Shown here piece by piece: positions 9,766 to 18,495 of a stretch of 64,000 nt of DNA. Source of the stretch: Acidobacteriaceae bacterium (lineage in GTDB: Bacteria > Acidobacteriota > Terriglobia > Bryobacterales > Bryobacteraceae). The translations under genes and the position numbers were made by a program. The notes under the pieces were generated by a model, which worked only from the letters and a program-made list of their open reading frames with translations, was not told where the DNA came from and ran no database searches. The stretch's first letter is position 1; every line of letters starts with the position of its first letter. The stretch is from the NCBI GenBank assembly GCA_019240475.1, contig JAFAYI010000007.1:62001-126000 (forward strand), given 5' to 3'.

Positions 9766-9878
9766 ACCGTTACTGTGTCACGGCGGCCTGCGGCGGCGCA
9801 ACACTTAATTCGAGGCAATCCGGAAGAGAAGCCGACAGGCGAGCGCTTTTGCTTTTCTTTCCTTTTGCTTCTTTTTTA

Positions 9879-9908
9879 TTGACACGGGTTTCTTTTCACC
9901 GTTACAAT
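9879..9908 (+). promoter_or_regulatory. Sigma-70 promoter for the TonB-dependent receptor
   Basis: Consensus TTGACA at 9879-9884 and TACAAT at 9903-9908 with 18 bp spacing. The receptor ATG at 9972 has AAAGGAG at 9958-9964. This is the best conventional promoter and ribosome site in the window, implying strong expression. Confidence 0.75.
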
Positions 9909-9971
9909 TCCGACAAGCTTGTTATTCCCGCCTGCTACAGGGGTAGTGCGGAACCGTAAAGGAGTGAGTCG

Positions 9972-12900
9972 ATGATAAGCCAAGCTACACATGAGTTTGG
10001 GCTTCTCGGTCGCCGACTTTCGTTGGCCCGAATCTCCCTGGCAACGTTCGCCATTCTATTCACGTTCGCCGGGCTTCCTGCGAGATCCCAGGAAGTCACC
10101 GCCGCGATCAACGGCACGGTCACAGATCCCAGCGGGGGCGCCATCGCCAATGCAAAGGTGACGGCCAAGGACCTGGATCACGGAACGGCGTATCCCACGA
10201 CTACCGACGGCGGCGGACACTACAACTTGCCTCGCATTCCGGTCGGCAACTATGAGGTTCGCGTCGAGAATCCAGGCTTTCAGGCCGCTGTGGAGTCGCC
10301 GATTGTGCTGGTGTTAAACCAAGTCGCCAAACTTGACTTCCAATTGAAGGTCGGCAATGTGAATCAGACTATCGAGGTGAGCACCGCCGCTCCCGTGCTG
10401 CAAACCGAAACCACACAGCTCGGAACGATCCTCGATGCGCGCACGAACGTGACGTTGCCGCTGGCCACTCGAAACTACAACCAGCTCACGCTGCTTGCTC
10501 CGGGCGCCATCACCACCGACCCCAGCGAGTTTACAGGCCCGCAGAGCACCTTCAATAGCGGCCGCCCTTATATAAACGGTAATCGCGAAGAGTCCAATAC
10601 TTACTATCTGGATGGCATGAATAATGACCAGGTGTCGGAAAACGACGTAGGTTTCGCGCCGAGCGTCGACGCCATTCAGGAGTTCAACCTGATTACGCAG
10701 AACGCATCCGCCGAATGGGGTAACTTCATGGGCGGAATTGTAAGTGTCAGCCTTAAGTCGGGCACAAACCAGTTTCATGGAGATGCGTTCGAGTTCCTGC
10801 GCAACGACAAGCTGAATGCCAACCAGTGGGCGAATAATTTTAGCGGAGTGCCGCGCCAATTGCTTCGCTGGAACGAGTTTGGCGGCACCTTTGGCGGCCC
10901 GATCAAGAAGGACAAACTGTTCTTCTTCGCGGACTACCAGGGCTCCCGCTACGATCAGCCGGCGACCGGCAGCCCGTTTACCGTCTTCACCGCGGCCGAG
11001 CGGGCCGGTAACTTCGCTTCCTTCTGTACGGAAGGGTTTACCAACGGCATTTGCAATAATACCGCCCACCAGCTCTATAATCCGTTCTCGAGCGCGACCA
11101 GCTCCAATCGGGCGCCATTCCTTTTCAACCAAATCCCAACCAGGCTTTTCAGTCCGGTCGCGAGCGCGATTCTGAGCTCGCCGCTGTACCCGCAGCCGAC
11201 TAACGGCAACCTGATCGATAACTCAGTGAATTATCAGCACAATGTGACGAATGGAGATCAGGGCGACATCCGCGTCGACTGGGCGGCGTCGGACAAAGAT
11301 CGGATCTTCGGCCGCTACTCGCAGCAGAAGGTTGTGAATCCAGTCACGAATAGCCAGCCATTGCTGTACGACAATTACAATAACTTTCCGCTCTATAACG
11401 GCGTCGTCGATTACACGAGAACGTTCAGCCCGACGTTTGTGAACGATCTGCGCGGCGGTGTGAACTACTATCCCGCCGCCACCGGCAATAGTAACCCGGG
11501 CGGTAATTCTAACTTCGGAATACCGGGCGCGCCGACTTCTTTCCTGCCTGGATTTACTTTCAACAACGCGAACATCTCTGGATTCGGTAATGCCGACATC
11601 GTACAGGATTTCGCCTCCACGGTCATTCAAGCGGAAGATACGGCGATCATCACGAAGGGATCACATACCCTTCACGTCGGATTCCAATATTTTCGCGATC
11701 GGATAAACGTGTTCTATGCCGGCAACGAAGGCCTGGCGGGCGTCATGACCTTTAACGGCCAGTACACAGGCAACACTGCCGGCGGCACGACAACCGACGG
11801 ACTCGGCGAAGCCGATTTCCTGCTTGGGCTGCCTCAGCAGGTCGGGTTGGGCGCGGGTGGCGGCACCTGGGGACAGCGCGCGACTACCTACGCGGCATTT
11901 GTCCAGGACGACTGGAAAGTAAGCAGCAAACTAACATTGAACCTCGGCCTTCGCTGGAACCTGGAAACGCCCTGGGATGAAGTGCACAACCGGCAAACCA
12001 ACTTCCAGGAGTATACGGGCGCGGTGCTGCTTTCCGGGCAGACGAATCTATTCAACGACAACAACGCTCTGTACAACCAGTACAACGGAATTGCGAACTT
12101 CCAGCCGCGCATCGGTCTGGCTTATTCGCCGGATGAGAAGACAGTCTTCCGCGCATCCTGGGGAATCTCCAGCTACCTGGAAGGCACCGGAACGAACCTG
12201 CGGTTAACTCGTAACCCACCATGGCAAACCGGTCACTTAGTGACTTACTCTTCGGCAGCGGACCTTGTTCTGCCGCCGACGACTCTCGATCAAGGGTTTG
12301 CCGGGTTTTCGTCCGCTGGCGCTTGCACGCCGGCTGCCGCTCTGGCCTCTTCTCCGGCCTGCTTTTCGGGCGCGACTATCTTTACCTGGGACCCGAACGA
12401 TCGACCGGCGGTCGCCGATCAGTGGAACGTCAGTATTCAGCGCCAGTTTGGCAATTCGACGACTCTGCAGGTGGCCTACGTCGGCCAGAACAACGATCAT
12501 TTAATGGTTCCGGTGAATGCGTCGCAGGGCTATCTTGCCTCGAACGGGACGGTTTATCCCAGTCCCTATTTGGCCGGCAACCCGACGCTCGCCGCCGACG
12601 GTCCAACGGATAAGTTGACGATCACCAACGGCATCCAGAATTACAATGCGCTTCAGACCAGCGTTCAGAAGCGTCTTGGAAACGGCCTGGAGTTCCAGTT
12701 CAATTACACCTGGTCAAAATGCCTGACTGATTCCATCGGTTACTACGGCGGTTACGGACAGGGCGGCGGAAATTACTACTATTGGCAAAACACTTACGAC
12801 GCTCACTCCTATTACGGCAACTGTTACTACGATGCGGAGCATGCGTTTAACGGCTATGTCACCTACGACATTCCGTTCGGACGCGGCCGGGCTTTCGGCA

Positions 12901-13385
12901 AAAACATGAACCCGGTTGTAAATGCGCTCATCGGCGATTGGCAGGTCAACAGCATTGTTACCTTCCACACCGGCTTTCCCTTTACGATCGGCGCAAATGA
13001 CGTTTCCGGAACCGGATCGTTCGGACCGCTGGCGAGCTGCAGCGGATCCCCGATCGTCTACGGCGAAAAGAATTCTCCTCTGGGCGGCTACCAGTGGTGG
13101 AGTCAGAGCACGTTCTACCAGCCATCCTCGGGATTTGGAAACTGCGGCGTAGGCATTGTTCGAGGCCCCGGTTTGCACACCGCCGACCTCGCGGTCTCGA
13201 AGATATTCACGATCACCGAACACCAGAACTTGGAGTTCAAGGCGCAAGCCATCAACTTCACGAACACGCCGATCCTGAACGCTCCGAGCAGCGGCCTGGG
13301 TCCGGATCTGGGCCTGGTGAGCGGAGTAACCAACGGCTCGCAAGGCGCTCGGCAAATTCAGTTCGGCTTGAAGTATAACTTCTAA
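9972..13385 (+). CDS. Oar-like TonB-dependent outer-membrane receptor with carboxypeptidase-regulatory domain
   Basis: 1137-residue outer-membrane protein. A signal peptide ends near residue 40 (AGLPARSQE). It is followed by a CarboxypepD_reg beta-sandwich (INGTVTDPSGGAIANAKVT, residues about 47-135), a plug-like region with PYINGNREESNTYYLDGMN near 197, then a long beta barrel ending in an aromatic residue (FGLKYNF). This architecture is hugely expanded in Acidobacteriota and is associated with uptake of large substrates or polysaccharide fragments; the ligand is unknown. It has a strong promoter and ribosome site and its own terminator (13403-13439), so it is monocistronic. Low-complexity Tyr/Gly runs occur around residues 918-950. 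Confidence 0.95.
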   Translation: MISQATHEFGLLGRRLSLARISLATFAILFTFAGLPARSQEVTAAINGTVTDPSGGAIANAKVTAKDLDHGTAYPTTTDGGGHYNLPRIPVGNYEVRVENPGFQAAVESPIVLVLNQVAKLDFQLKVGNVNQTIEVSTAAPVLQTETTQLGTILDARTNVTLPLATRNYNQLTLLAPGAITTDPSEFTGPQSTFNSGRPYINGNREESNTYYLDGMNNDQVSENDVGFAPSVDAIQEFNLITQNASAEWGNFMGGIVSVSLKSGTNQFHGDAFEFLRNDKLNANQWANNFSGVPRQLLRWNEFGGTFGGPIKKDKLFFFADYQGSRYDQPATGSPFTVFTAAERAGNFASFCTEGFTNGICNNTAHQLYNPFSSATSSNRAPFLFNQIPTRLFSPVASAILSSPLYPQPTNGNLIDNSVNYQHNVTNGDQGDIRVDWAASDKDRIFGRYSQQKVVNPVTNSQPLLYDNYNNFPLYNGVVDYTRTFSPTFVNDLRGGVNYYPAATGNSNPGGNSNFGIPGAPTSFLPGFTFNNANISGFGNADIVQDFASTVIQAEDTAIITKGSHTLHVGFQYFRDRINVFYAGNEGLAGVMTFNGQYTGNTAGGTTTDGLGEADFLLGLPQQVGLGAGGGTWGQRATTYAAFVQDDWKVSSKLTLNLGLRWNLETPWDEVHNRQTNFQEYTGAVLLSGQTNLFNDNNALYNQYNGIANFQPRIGLAYSPDEKTVFRASWGISSYLEGTGTNLRLTRNPPWQTGHLVTYSSAADLVLPPTTLDQGFAGFSSAGACTPAAALASSPACFSGATIFTWDPNDRPAVADQWNVSIQRQFGNSTTLQVAYVGQNNDHLMVPVNASQGYLASNGTVYPSPYLAGNPTLAADGPTDKLTITNGIQNYNALQTSVQKRLGNGLEFQFNYTWSKCLTDSIGYYGGYGQGGGNYYYWQNTYDAHSYYGNCYYDAEHAFNGYVTYDIPFGRGRAFGKNMNPVVNALIGDWQVNSIVTFHTGFPFTIGANDVSGTGSFGPLASCSGSPIVYGEKNSPLGGYQWWSQSTFYQPSSGFGNCGVGIVRGPGLHTADLAVSKIFTITEHQNLEFKAQAINFTNTPILNAPSSGLGPDLGLVSGVTNGSQGARQIQFGLKYNF

Positions 13386-13402
13386 GCCGCCGCGTCGAAT
13401 TA

Positions 13403-13439
13403 GAGCAGCCTGTTACGCAGGCTGCTCACTGCATTTTTT
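13403..13439 (+). terminator. Rho-independent terminator after the receptor gene
   Basis: Perfect 10-bp stem GAGCAGCCTG / CAGGCTGCTC (13403-13412 with 13418-13427), a 5-nt loop, then a T-rich tail with six T at 13434-13439. The right arm and tail lie inside the 3' end of the convergent DUF72 gene. Confidence 0.85.
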
Positions 13440-14147
13440 CACGTTTAGCAGCTTCTCGGCATTCAATGCGCCGGCGGGCGATTCCTCGTGCTTGAAGATC
13501 GCGTAAGTGGGATAGCCGTTTGTGAGATATTGATCGGCGCGGTACTCAATGCTCAACATTTCCGAGGCATCGTAATCCGGCTTGCGCAGTCGCATGTAAA
13601 CGAAATCCGATGTCAGGACATGCGGCGTCTCCAGGTTCTCGTTCTCGGCGTGGCATAGCGCCACGTTGGCGTCTTTTAGGACCGTGTAGACGCTTTCATC
13701 GAACCATGTCGCGTTGCGGAACTCGAAAGCCGTGCGGTCGCCCTTGGGCAGCAAGCGAACGAATCGCGCCAGGCGATCGATGTCGATCTTGAACGTAGGC
13801 GCCAACTGGAACAGAATGGGTCCCAATCGTCCCGCGCCGCGCAGGGGTTCTAGCGACTGCAAGAACACGCGCGTGAACTCTTCGGCGGCCTCCAGCTTTA
13901 GCACGTGGGTAATTTTCATGTGCGCCTTCGGCAGAAACAGAAAACCGTCGGGCGTAGACGCGATCCATTTCGAAAACGTGCTCTCGGAGGCGATGCGCCT
14001 ATAGGTGTAATTCGCCTCGACCGCGTTCAGCCGCGTCGCGTAATACGAAAGAAACTTCGCGCTCGGAAGCTCTTCCGGATAAAAGGCCGGCTTCCAACTG
14101 GGGTAGGCGAAGCCCGACGTCCCGCAATATAGTTTTGCTTCCGGCAT
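13413..14147 (-). CDS. DUF72 family protein (YecE-like)
   Basis: 244-residue TIM-barrel-like DUF72 protein. Family hallmarks are LYCGTSGFAYPSWKPAFYP at the N-terminus, NAVEANYTYRR near residue 42, ILFQLAPTFK near 112, AFEFRNATWF near 139 and DFVYMRLRKP near 181. The biochemical role of DUF72 is not established. I chose ATG 14147, which follows the TGA of the upstream oxidoreductase gene (TGAGATG), over TTG 14162. Its stop codon lies in the loop of the terminator of the convergent receptor gene. Confidence 0.85.
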   Translation of the reverse strand: MPEAKLYCGTSGFAYPSWKPAFYPEELPSAKFLSYYATRLNAVEANYTYRRIASESTFSKWIASTPDGFLFLPKAHMKITHVLKLEAAEEFTRVFLQSLEPLRGAGRLGPILFQLAPTFKIDIDRLARFVRLLPKGDRTAFEFRNATWFDESVYTVLKDANVALCHAENENLETPHVLTSDFVYMRLRKPDYDASEMLSIEYRADQYLTNGYPTYAIFKHEESPAGALNAEKLLNVKKCSEQPA

Positions 14148-14148
14148 C

Positions 14149-14916
14149 TCACAATCCCGCAAACCAATCGTAGCCTTCTTCGGCCCAGTAATCTCCGGGT
14201 TTTTCGTCCGTGTACTTGACGATCCCGATGCGCTTGATATTCTTGATGCCGTACTTGACCGGGATAGCCAGGCGCAGCGGCGCTCCGTGCTCCGGCTTCA
14301 GCGGCTCCCCGTTCTGTTCATAGGCGAGCAGCGTCTGCGGATGCATGGCGCTCTTCATATCCAACCCGACATAGTAATCTTCGCCGACGGTAGCCATGTA
14401 GACATAGGACGGCAATTTGCGCCCTCGCGGAAAGTATCTCCGGGTGAACTCGGAGAAACGTGGGCCGCCCCAGTAAGCCACGGCGCTCCAACCTTCGATG
14501 CAGCAGAAACGCGTGATCATCTCGACTCTCGGCAGCGATTGCAAATCGGCTACGGGCACATTCACCAGCGGGCCGTCGTCCGCCGAAACCTGCACGCGCC
14601 AATTGCGCAGGTCGACGCCCGGGTCGAGCCCGATGTCGCCGTTGGGCTTCAGGTGTTCGACGCGATCGCGTGAATAGGACGGCATCAGATGCGAATCGCT
14701 GAGATAAGCCTCCGACAACTTGCGATTGAAATCGAGGACGCGCCGCTGCGGCCAGGGCACGTCGTCCTCGCGTTTGGAATGACGCACCCACTCGTAGGCG
14801 CCGATGCCGCCGGCGGCCGCCACTCCCGCGATTAGAAAATCGCGGCGCGTCCGGCGGCGCAGCTCGCTTTTGAGGTCCCGCTCCGGAACGATAATTTCCC
14901 GATGCCGCTCCGTCAC
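14149..14916 (-). CDS. Tat-exported molybdopterin-dependent oxidoreductase (YedY/MsrP-like)
   Basis: 255 residues. The N-terminus has a twin-arginine signal (RRTRRDFLIAGVAAAGG), then a sulfite-oxidase-type molybdopterin fold. The Mo-coordinating cysteine is in RFCCIEGWSAVAYWGG near residue 143, with GEPLKPEHGAPLRL near 206. MsrP relatives reduce methionine sulfoxide in periplasmic proteins. Here the electron donor gene just upstream is a four-helix cytochrome b561 rather than MsrQ, so the substrate may differ. The start GTG 14916 overlaps the cytochrome stop (GTGA). The much longer frame upstream is a shadow of the cytochrome gene. The moeA-moaC-moaB cluster is elsewhere in the window. Confidence 0.88.
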   Translation of the reverse strand: MTERHREIIVPERDLKSELRRRTRRDFLIAGVAAAGGIGAYEWVRHSKREDDVPWPQRRVLDFNRKLSEAYLSDSHLMPSYSRDRVEHLKPNGDIGLDPGVDLRNWRVQVSADDGPLVNVPVADLQSLPRVEMITRFCCIEGWSAVAYWGGPRFSEFTRRYFPRGRKLPSYVYMATVGEDYYVGLDMKSAMHPQTLLAYEQNGEPLKPEHGAPLRLAIPVKYGIKNIKRIGIVKYTDEKPGDYWAEEGYDWFAGL

Positions 14917-15587
14917 TGTGAAACCCGCGTCTCTGCCGCCAGGGCCGGATGGTCCTCGATCTCGTATCCGATCACCATGCCGCGGAAATTGTTCCATCCC
15001 GCGAGCGCCACCTGCGCCACATGCACTACAAAGAAGAGCACGTAGCCGACGGTTAGGACGAAGTGCGCCAGCCGCGCGCCCCGATACCCGCCAAATAGCG
15101 CCGCGAGCCACCCAAGCTGCGCCGGCTTATAGATCGCCAATCCGCTTAGAACCGAAGCGGCGCCCATCAATACAATCGCCGTGTACGACACTTGCTGCGC
15201 GGCATTGTATTTGCCTTGCGGGGGCGCGTCGCGGCGCAGGTGCAAATCGTGCAGCGCCACGTACCAGGCATCCCGAAATGCGGCAAGGGAGCGGGGAACC
15301 AGCATGCGCCATTCGCCGGAAATGATCGTGTAAGCGACATATAGAATCCCGTTGGCCACGAACAGCCACATGAAAAAAAAGTGCAGGGCCATTCCTTCGG
15401 CCAGACGGTGATCGATGTGAAGGGCGCTGTAGAACCACGCCGGAAAGAAATGAAACGGGCCGATGGAATAGATCGGGTAGGCCCAGTAGATGAGCACGCC
15501 GCTCCAGATCATCAGGAACAGAAGCGGAAAATTAATCCAGTGGAACCAACGAACGGCCACCAGATGCTTCAATTTGAGGGAAGGCAT
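14913..15587 (-). CDS. Cytochrome b561-type membrane subunit
   Basis: 224-residue integral membrane di-heme b561-type protein with at least four hydrophobic helices. Candidate heme-ligand histidines lie in VRWFHWINFPLLFLMIWSG (helix 1), ALHFFFMWLF (helix 2), RLAHFVLTVGYVLFFVVHVA (last helix) and the DHRLAEGMALHF region. It most likely passes quinol electrons to the Tat-exported molybdopterin subunit encoded immediately downstream with a 4-bp overlap. The start is at 15587; the gap to the divergent ATP-grasp gene (15588-15664) must hold both promoters. Confidence 0.85.
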   Translation of the reverse strand: MPSLKLKHLVAVRWFHWINFPLLFLMIWSGVLIYWAYPIYSIGPFHFFPAWFYSALHIDHRLAEGMALHFFFMWLFVANGILYVAYTIISGEWRMLVPRSLAAFRDAWYVALHDLHLRRDAPPQGKYNAAQQVSYTAIVLMGAASVLSGLAIYKPAQLGWLAALFGGYRGARLAHFVLTVGYVLFFVVHVAQVALAGWNNFRGMVIGYEIEDHPALAAETRVSQ

Positions 15588-15664
15588 CGCGATGGAGCTT
15601 GCTCGATTATTTCGACTGTGCTCTCTATTAAGAGTATCCTTTCTTAGAGCTGCCGAATCTCACC

Positions 15665-16900
15665 ATGCCGGCCACAGAACACAATTCTTGCCAACCTCTG
15701 ACGATGTTGTGCCTGGCCAGTTTCGACAAGGGCCACGCGTTCCTGAAAGAAGCGAAGCGGCTGGGATGCAGGGTGTTCCTGCTGACTTCCGAGAGCATCA
15801 AAGACACAGCGGAATTTCCGCGCGAAAGCCTGGACGACATCTTCTACATGCCCGACGTCACGCACGTTTGGGATATGCAAGACATGTTGATGGCCGTCGC
15901 TCATCTTTACCGCACGATTCGTTTCGACCGCGTGATTGCACTGGACGATTTCGATCTTGAAAAAGCCGCGGTCTTGCGCGAGCATTTCCGGCTGCCCGGA
16001 TTGGGCGACTCGGCGACTCGCTATTTTCGCGACAAGCTTGCGATGCGGACGCGCGCGGCCGAAAGCGGCATACGGGTCCCGCCGTTCACCGCCGTCGCCA
16101 ACTATGAAGAGATCACGCGATTCGTGGATTCGGTTCCCGCGCCCTGGGTGCTCAAGCCGCGCCTGATGGCGGGCGCCATCGGGATCAAGAAATGCGAGCA
16201 CAGGCAAGATGTATGGGATCGAATCCATAGCCTCGGCGACAAGCAATCGTTTCACGTCCTGGAGCGATTTGTTCCGGGAGACATCTTTCACGTGGACTCC
16301 ATTTGGTTCCGCGGTGAGATGGCCTACGCCGTTGCAAGCGCCTACGGTAAGCCTCCGCTCGAAGTGTCGCACGGCGGGGGAGTCTTCACCACGCGGCTGA
16401 TGGAGCGAGGCTCCGAAGTCCGCAGCGATCTTATCCAGATGAACGAAAAGCTCTTAAAAGCCTTCGATCTCAGCGACGGAGTCTCACACACGGAATTTAT
16501 CCGCGCCCACGAAGACGGCCGACTGTATTTTCTCGAGACCTCGGCGCGCGTGGCTGGAGCGCACATCGCCGAACTGATCGAAGCCGGAACCGATATCAAT
16601 ATGTGGGCCGAATGGGCCCGCCTAGAAGTCGCCTCCGCGCTAGGCGCCGGATATGCGCCGCCACAGCCTGGCAACAACTACGGCGCACTGGTAGTTTCAC
16701 TTGCCCGCAGCGAGTGGCCCGACACTTCCGGCTTCAATGACCCTGAGATTGTCTGGCGCCTTAACCGAAAGCAGCATATCGGATTAATCGTTAAGTCCCC
16801 GGATTACCAGCGTATTTCAGATTTGCTCCGGCAATATACCGAGCGTATTCAGCGCGACTTCAATGCCTACGCCCCAGCGCGCGAGGTTGTTAGGGAATAG
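15665..16900 (+). CDS. ATP-grasp domain protein
   Basis: 411-residue ATP-grasp enzyme, a family that forms amide or thioester bonds through acyl-phosphates. A preATP-grasp Rossmann part (MLCLASFDKGHAFLKEAKRL) is followed by nucleotide-binding segments (APWVLKPRLMAGAIGIKKC near residue 158), ERFVPGDIFHVDS near 200 and metal-binding LYFLETSARVAGAHIAEL near 280. Similar to carboxylate-amine ligases of the carB/biotin-carboxylase clan, but no substrate can be assigned. No ligase partner is adjacent; the next gene is a polysaccharide deacetylase 49 bp downstream, which may share transcription. Confidence 0.75.
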   Translation: MPATEHNSCQPLTMLCLASFDKGHAFLKEAKRLGCRVFLLTSESIKDTAEFPRESLDDIFYMPDVTHVWDMQDMLMAVAHLYRTIRFDRVIALDDFDLEKAAVLREHFRLPGLGDSATRYFRDKLAMRTRAAESGIRVPPFTAVANYEEITRFVDSVPAPWVLKPRLMAGAIGIKKCEHRQDVWDRIHSLGDKQSFHVLERFVPGDIFHVDSIWFRGEMAYAVASAYGKPPLEVSHGGGVFTTRLMERGSEVRSDLIQMNEKLLKAFDLSDGVSHTEFIRAHEDGRLYFLETSARVAGAHIAELIEAGTDINMWAEWARLEVASALGAGYAPPQPGNNYGALVVSLARSEWPDTSGFNDPEIVWRLNRKQHIGLIVKSPDYQRISDLLRQYTERIQRDFNAYAPAREVVRE

Positions 16901-16949
16901 TTTCGATCGAATTTGTGAATCTATATTAATAATGCTAGTCTGAGGACGA

Positions 16950-17663
16950 ATGCGAACATTTACGGTAGCAGGGCTGACGGCGGGCGCCGTCCTTGGAAGC
17001 GCTTCTGCCGCTGCCGCCTGGGGCAGCATTTCGAAGACTTCTCAGCTGTTCGGTCCGTCGGTTCATCGAGGCCCCGGTCGCAGGCGAACTATTGCGCTCA
17101 CCTTTGACGACGGGCCTAGCGAAGGCACATTGCGGCTGCTCGATTATTTGGATAAAGAAAGAGTCTGGGCCACTTTCTTCCAATGCGGCATGAACGTGCG
17201 CCGCCTGCCGCAGATTGCGGGACAGGTCGCCGCGGCGGGACATCAATTAGGCAACCACACCTACTCGCATCCCAAGCTTCCTTTCAAGTCGCCGGACTTT
17301 ATAGACCGCGAATTTTCGATGGCGCAGCACATCATCTATCACGAGACGGGACTCGCTCCCATGGTTTTGCGAGCGCCTTACGGATTCAAATGGGCGGGCA
17401 TGCGGGCGGTCCAACACCGGCTAGCGCTGTTAGGCGTCATGTGGACCGTGATGGGATTCGATTGGAAATGGCCCGCGCACAAGATCGCCAAGCATGTTCT
17501 GCGATGGGCGACGCCGGGCGGCATCATTTGCCTGCACGATGGACGCGAGGTGCGCGAGAATCCCGACATCACGCCCATGCTTGACGCGCTCAAGCGGATC
17601 GTGCCGGTGCTCAAAGATCGAGGCTATCAGTTCGAAGTTATCAGCGATCTGTTGCAGCGGTAA
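16950..17663 (+). CDS. Polysaccharide deacetylase (NodB/CE4 family)
   Basis: 237-residue CE4 metal-dependent deacetylase. Motif 1 is TFDDGP (residues about 51-56, Asp catalytic base plus metal Asp), motif 2 is GNHTYSHP (metal His pair, about 96-103) and motif 3 is RAPYGFKWAG. The N-terminus (VAGLTAGAVLGSASAAAAWGS) looks like a signal sequence or anchor, so it probably deacetylates peptidoglycan, chitin-like or exopolysaccharide in the periplasm. ATG 16950 has TGAGGA at 16941-16946, and TATATT at 16922-16927 may be a -10. Confidence 0.87.
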   Translation: MRTFTVAGLTAGAVLGSASAAAAWGSISKTSQLFGPSVHRGPGRRRTIALTFDDGPSEGTLRLLDYLDKERVWATFFQCGMNVRRLPQIAGQVAAAGHQLGNHTYSHPKLPFKSPDFIDREFSMAQHIIYHETGLAPMVLRAPYGFKWAGMRAVQHRLALLGVMWTVMGFDWKWPAHKIAKHVLRWATPGGIICLHDGREVRENPDITPMLDALKRIVPVLKDRGYQFEVISDLLQR

Positions 17664-17718
17664 AGCGCCGCGGGAAAGCCGCGAAGCTTCGGGGCCGCTA
17701 TTCTGAAGATGCGAAGCA

Positions 17719-18495
17719 ATGGCGGCGGAAGTACAACGAGGCAAGCTCTATCTCATCGGGGCCGGTCCCGGCGATGCGGAGTTGTTGACGCTAGGCGCGG
17801 TGCGCGCGCTCGCCCGATGCGATGTCGTGCTGTACGATCGCCTCGTTAGCCCGGAAGTTCTCTCGTATGCGCAGCCGGGCGCCGAACTGATCTACGTCGG
17901 AAAACACGAAGGCGATCAGGATCGCACCCAGGCGCGCATTTTCGATCTCATTCGCGATCGCGCATATGCCGGCAAAACGGTAGCAAGGTTGAAGGGCGGC
18001 GATCCCTTGATATTCGGCCGCGGCGCCGAGGAGTGGGCGCGCGCTCTCGAAGAGGGCATCGAAGTTGAACTGATTCCGGGACTGAGTTCGGCGCTCGCCG
18101 TACCGGCCCTTGCCGGCATTCCTCTTACTTATCGAGGGGTCTCCAGCAGCCTCGCGGTCGTTACGGGGCATTGCTGTGCGATAGATGTAAACGCTTGGGC
18201 GAAGCATGCCGCGGTAGACACCCTGGTAGTGCTCATGGGCGTTACGAACCGGCAATCCGCAGCGACCGCTTTGATTCGAGCGGGGCGCAATCCGGATGAG
18301 CCCGTCGCCTTCATCGAACGGGGAACACTTGCGTCCGAGCGCGTGATCGAAGCGACGCTTGCGGGCGTTGCCTCGGGCGAAGTGGAAGTAGCGAGCCCGG
18401 CCGTCTGGGTGATCGGCGAAGTCGTGCAGCTGCGCGGCAAGCTGCGCGCTACGGCTCAAGAATCGCCAGAGCCAGTCCTTGAGCCGCAAGCGTGA
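17719..18495 (+). CDS. cobA: Uroporphyrinogen-III C-methyltransferase
   Basis: 258-residue SAM-dependent methyltransferase (SUMT) making precorrin-2 for siroheme or cobalamin. Signatures are LYLIGAGPGDAELLTLGAVR (SAM-binding), DVVLYDRLVS, VARLKGGDPLIFGRGAEEW and VVTGH. It is the single-domain form, lacking the CysG oxidase/chelatase part. hemD lies 1.4 kb away on the opposite strand, with a GH39 gene between. The 3' end overlaps the convergent GH39 gene by 47 bp. Confidence 0.93.
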   Translation: MAAEVQRGKLYLIGAGPGDAELLTLGAVRALARCDVVLYDRLVSPEVLSYAQPGAELIYVGKHEGDQDRTQARIFDLIRDRAYAGKTVARLKGGDPLIFGRGAEEWARALEEGIEVELIPGLSSALAVPALAGIPLTYRGVSSSLAVVTGHCCAIDVNAWAKHAAVDTLVVLMGVTNRQSAATALIRAGRNPDEPVAFIERGTLASERVIEATLAGVASGEVEVASPAVWVIGEVVQLRGKLRATAQESPEPVLEPQA

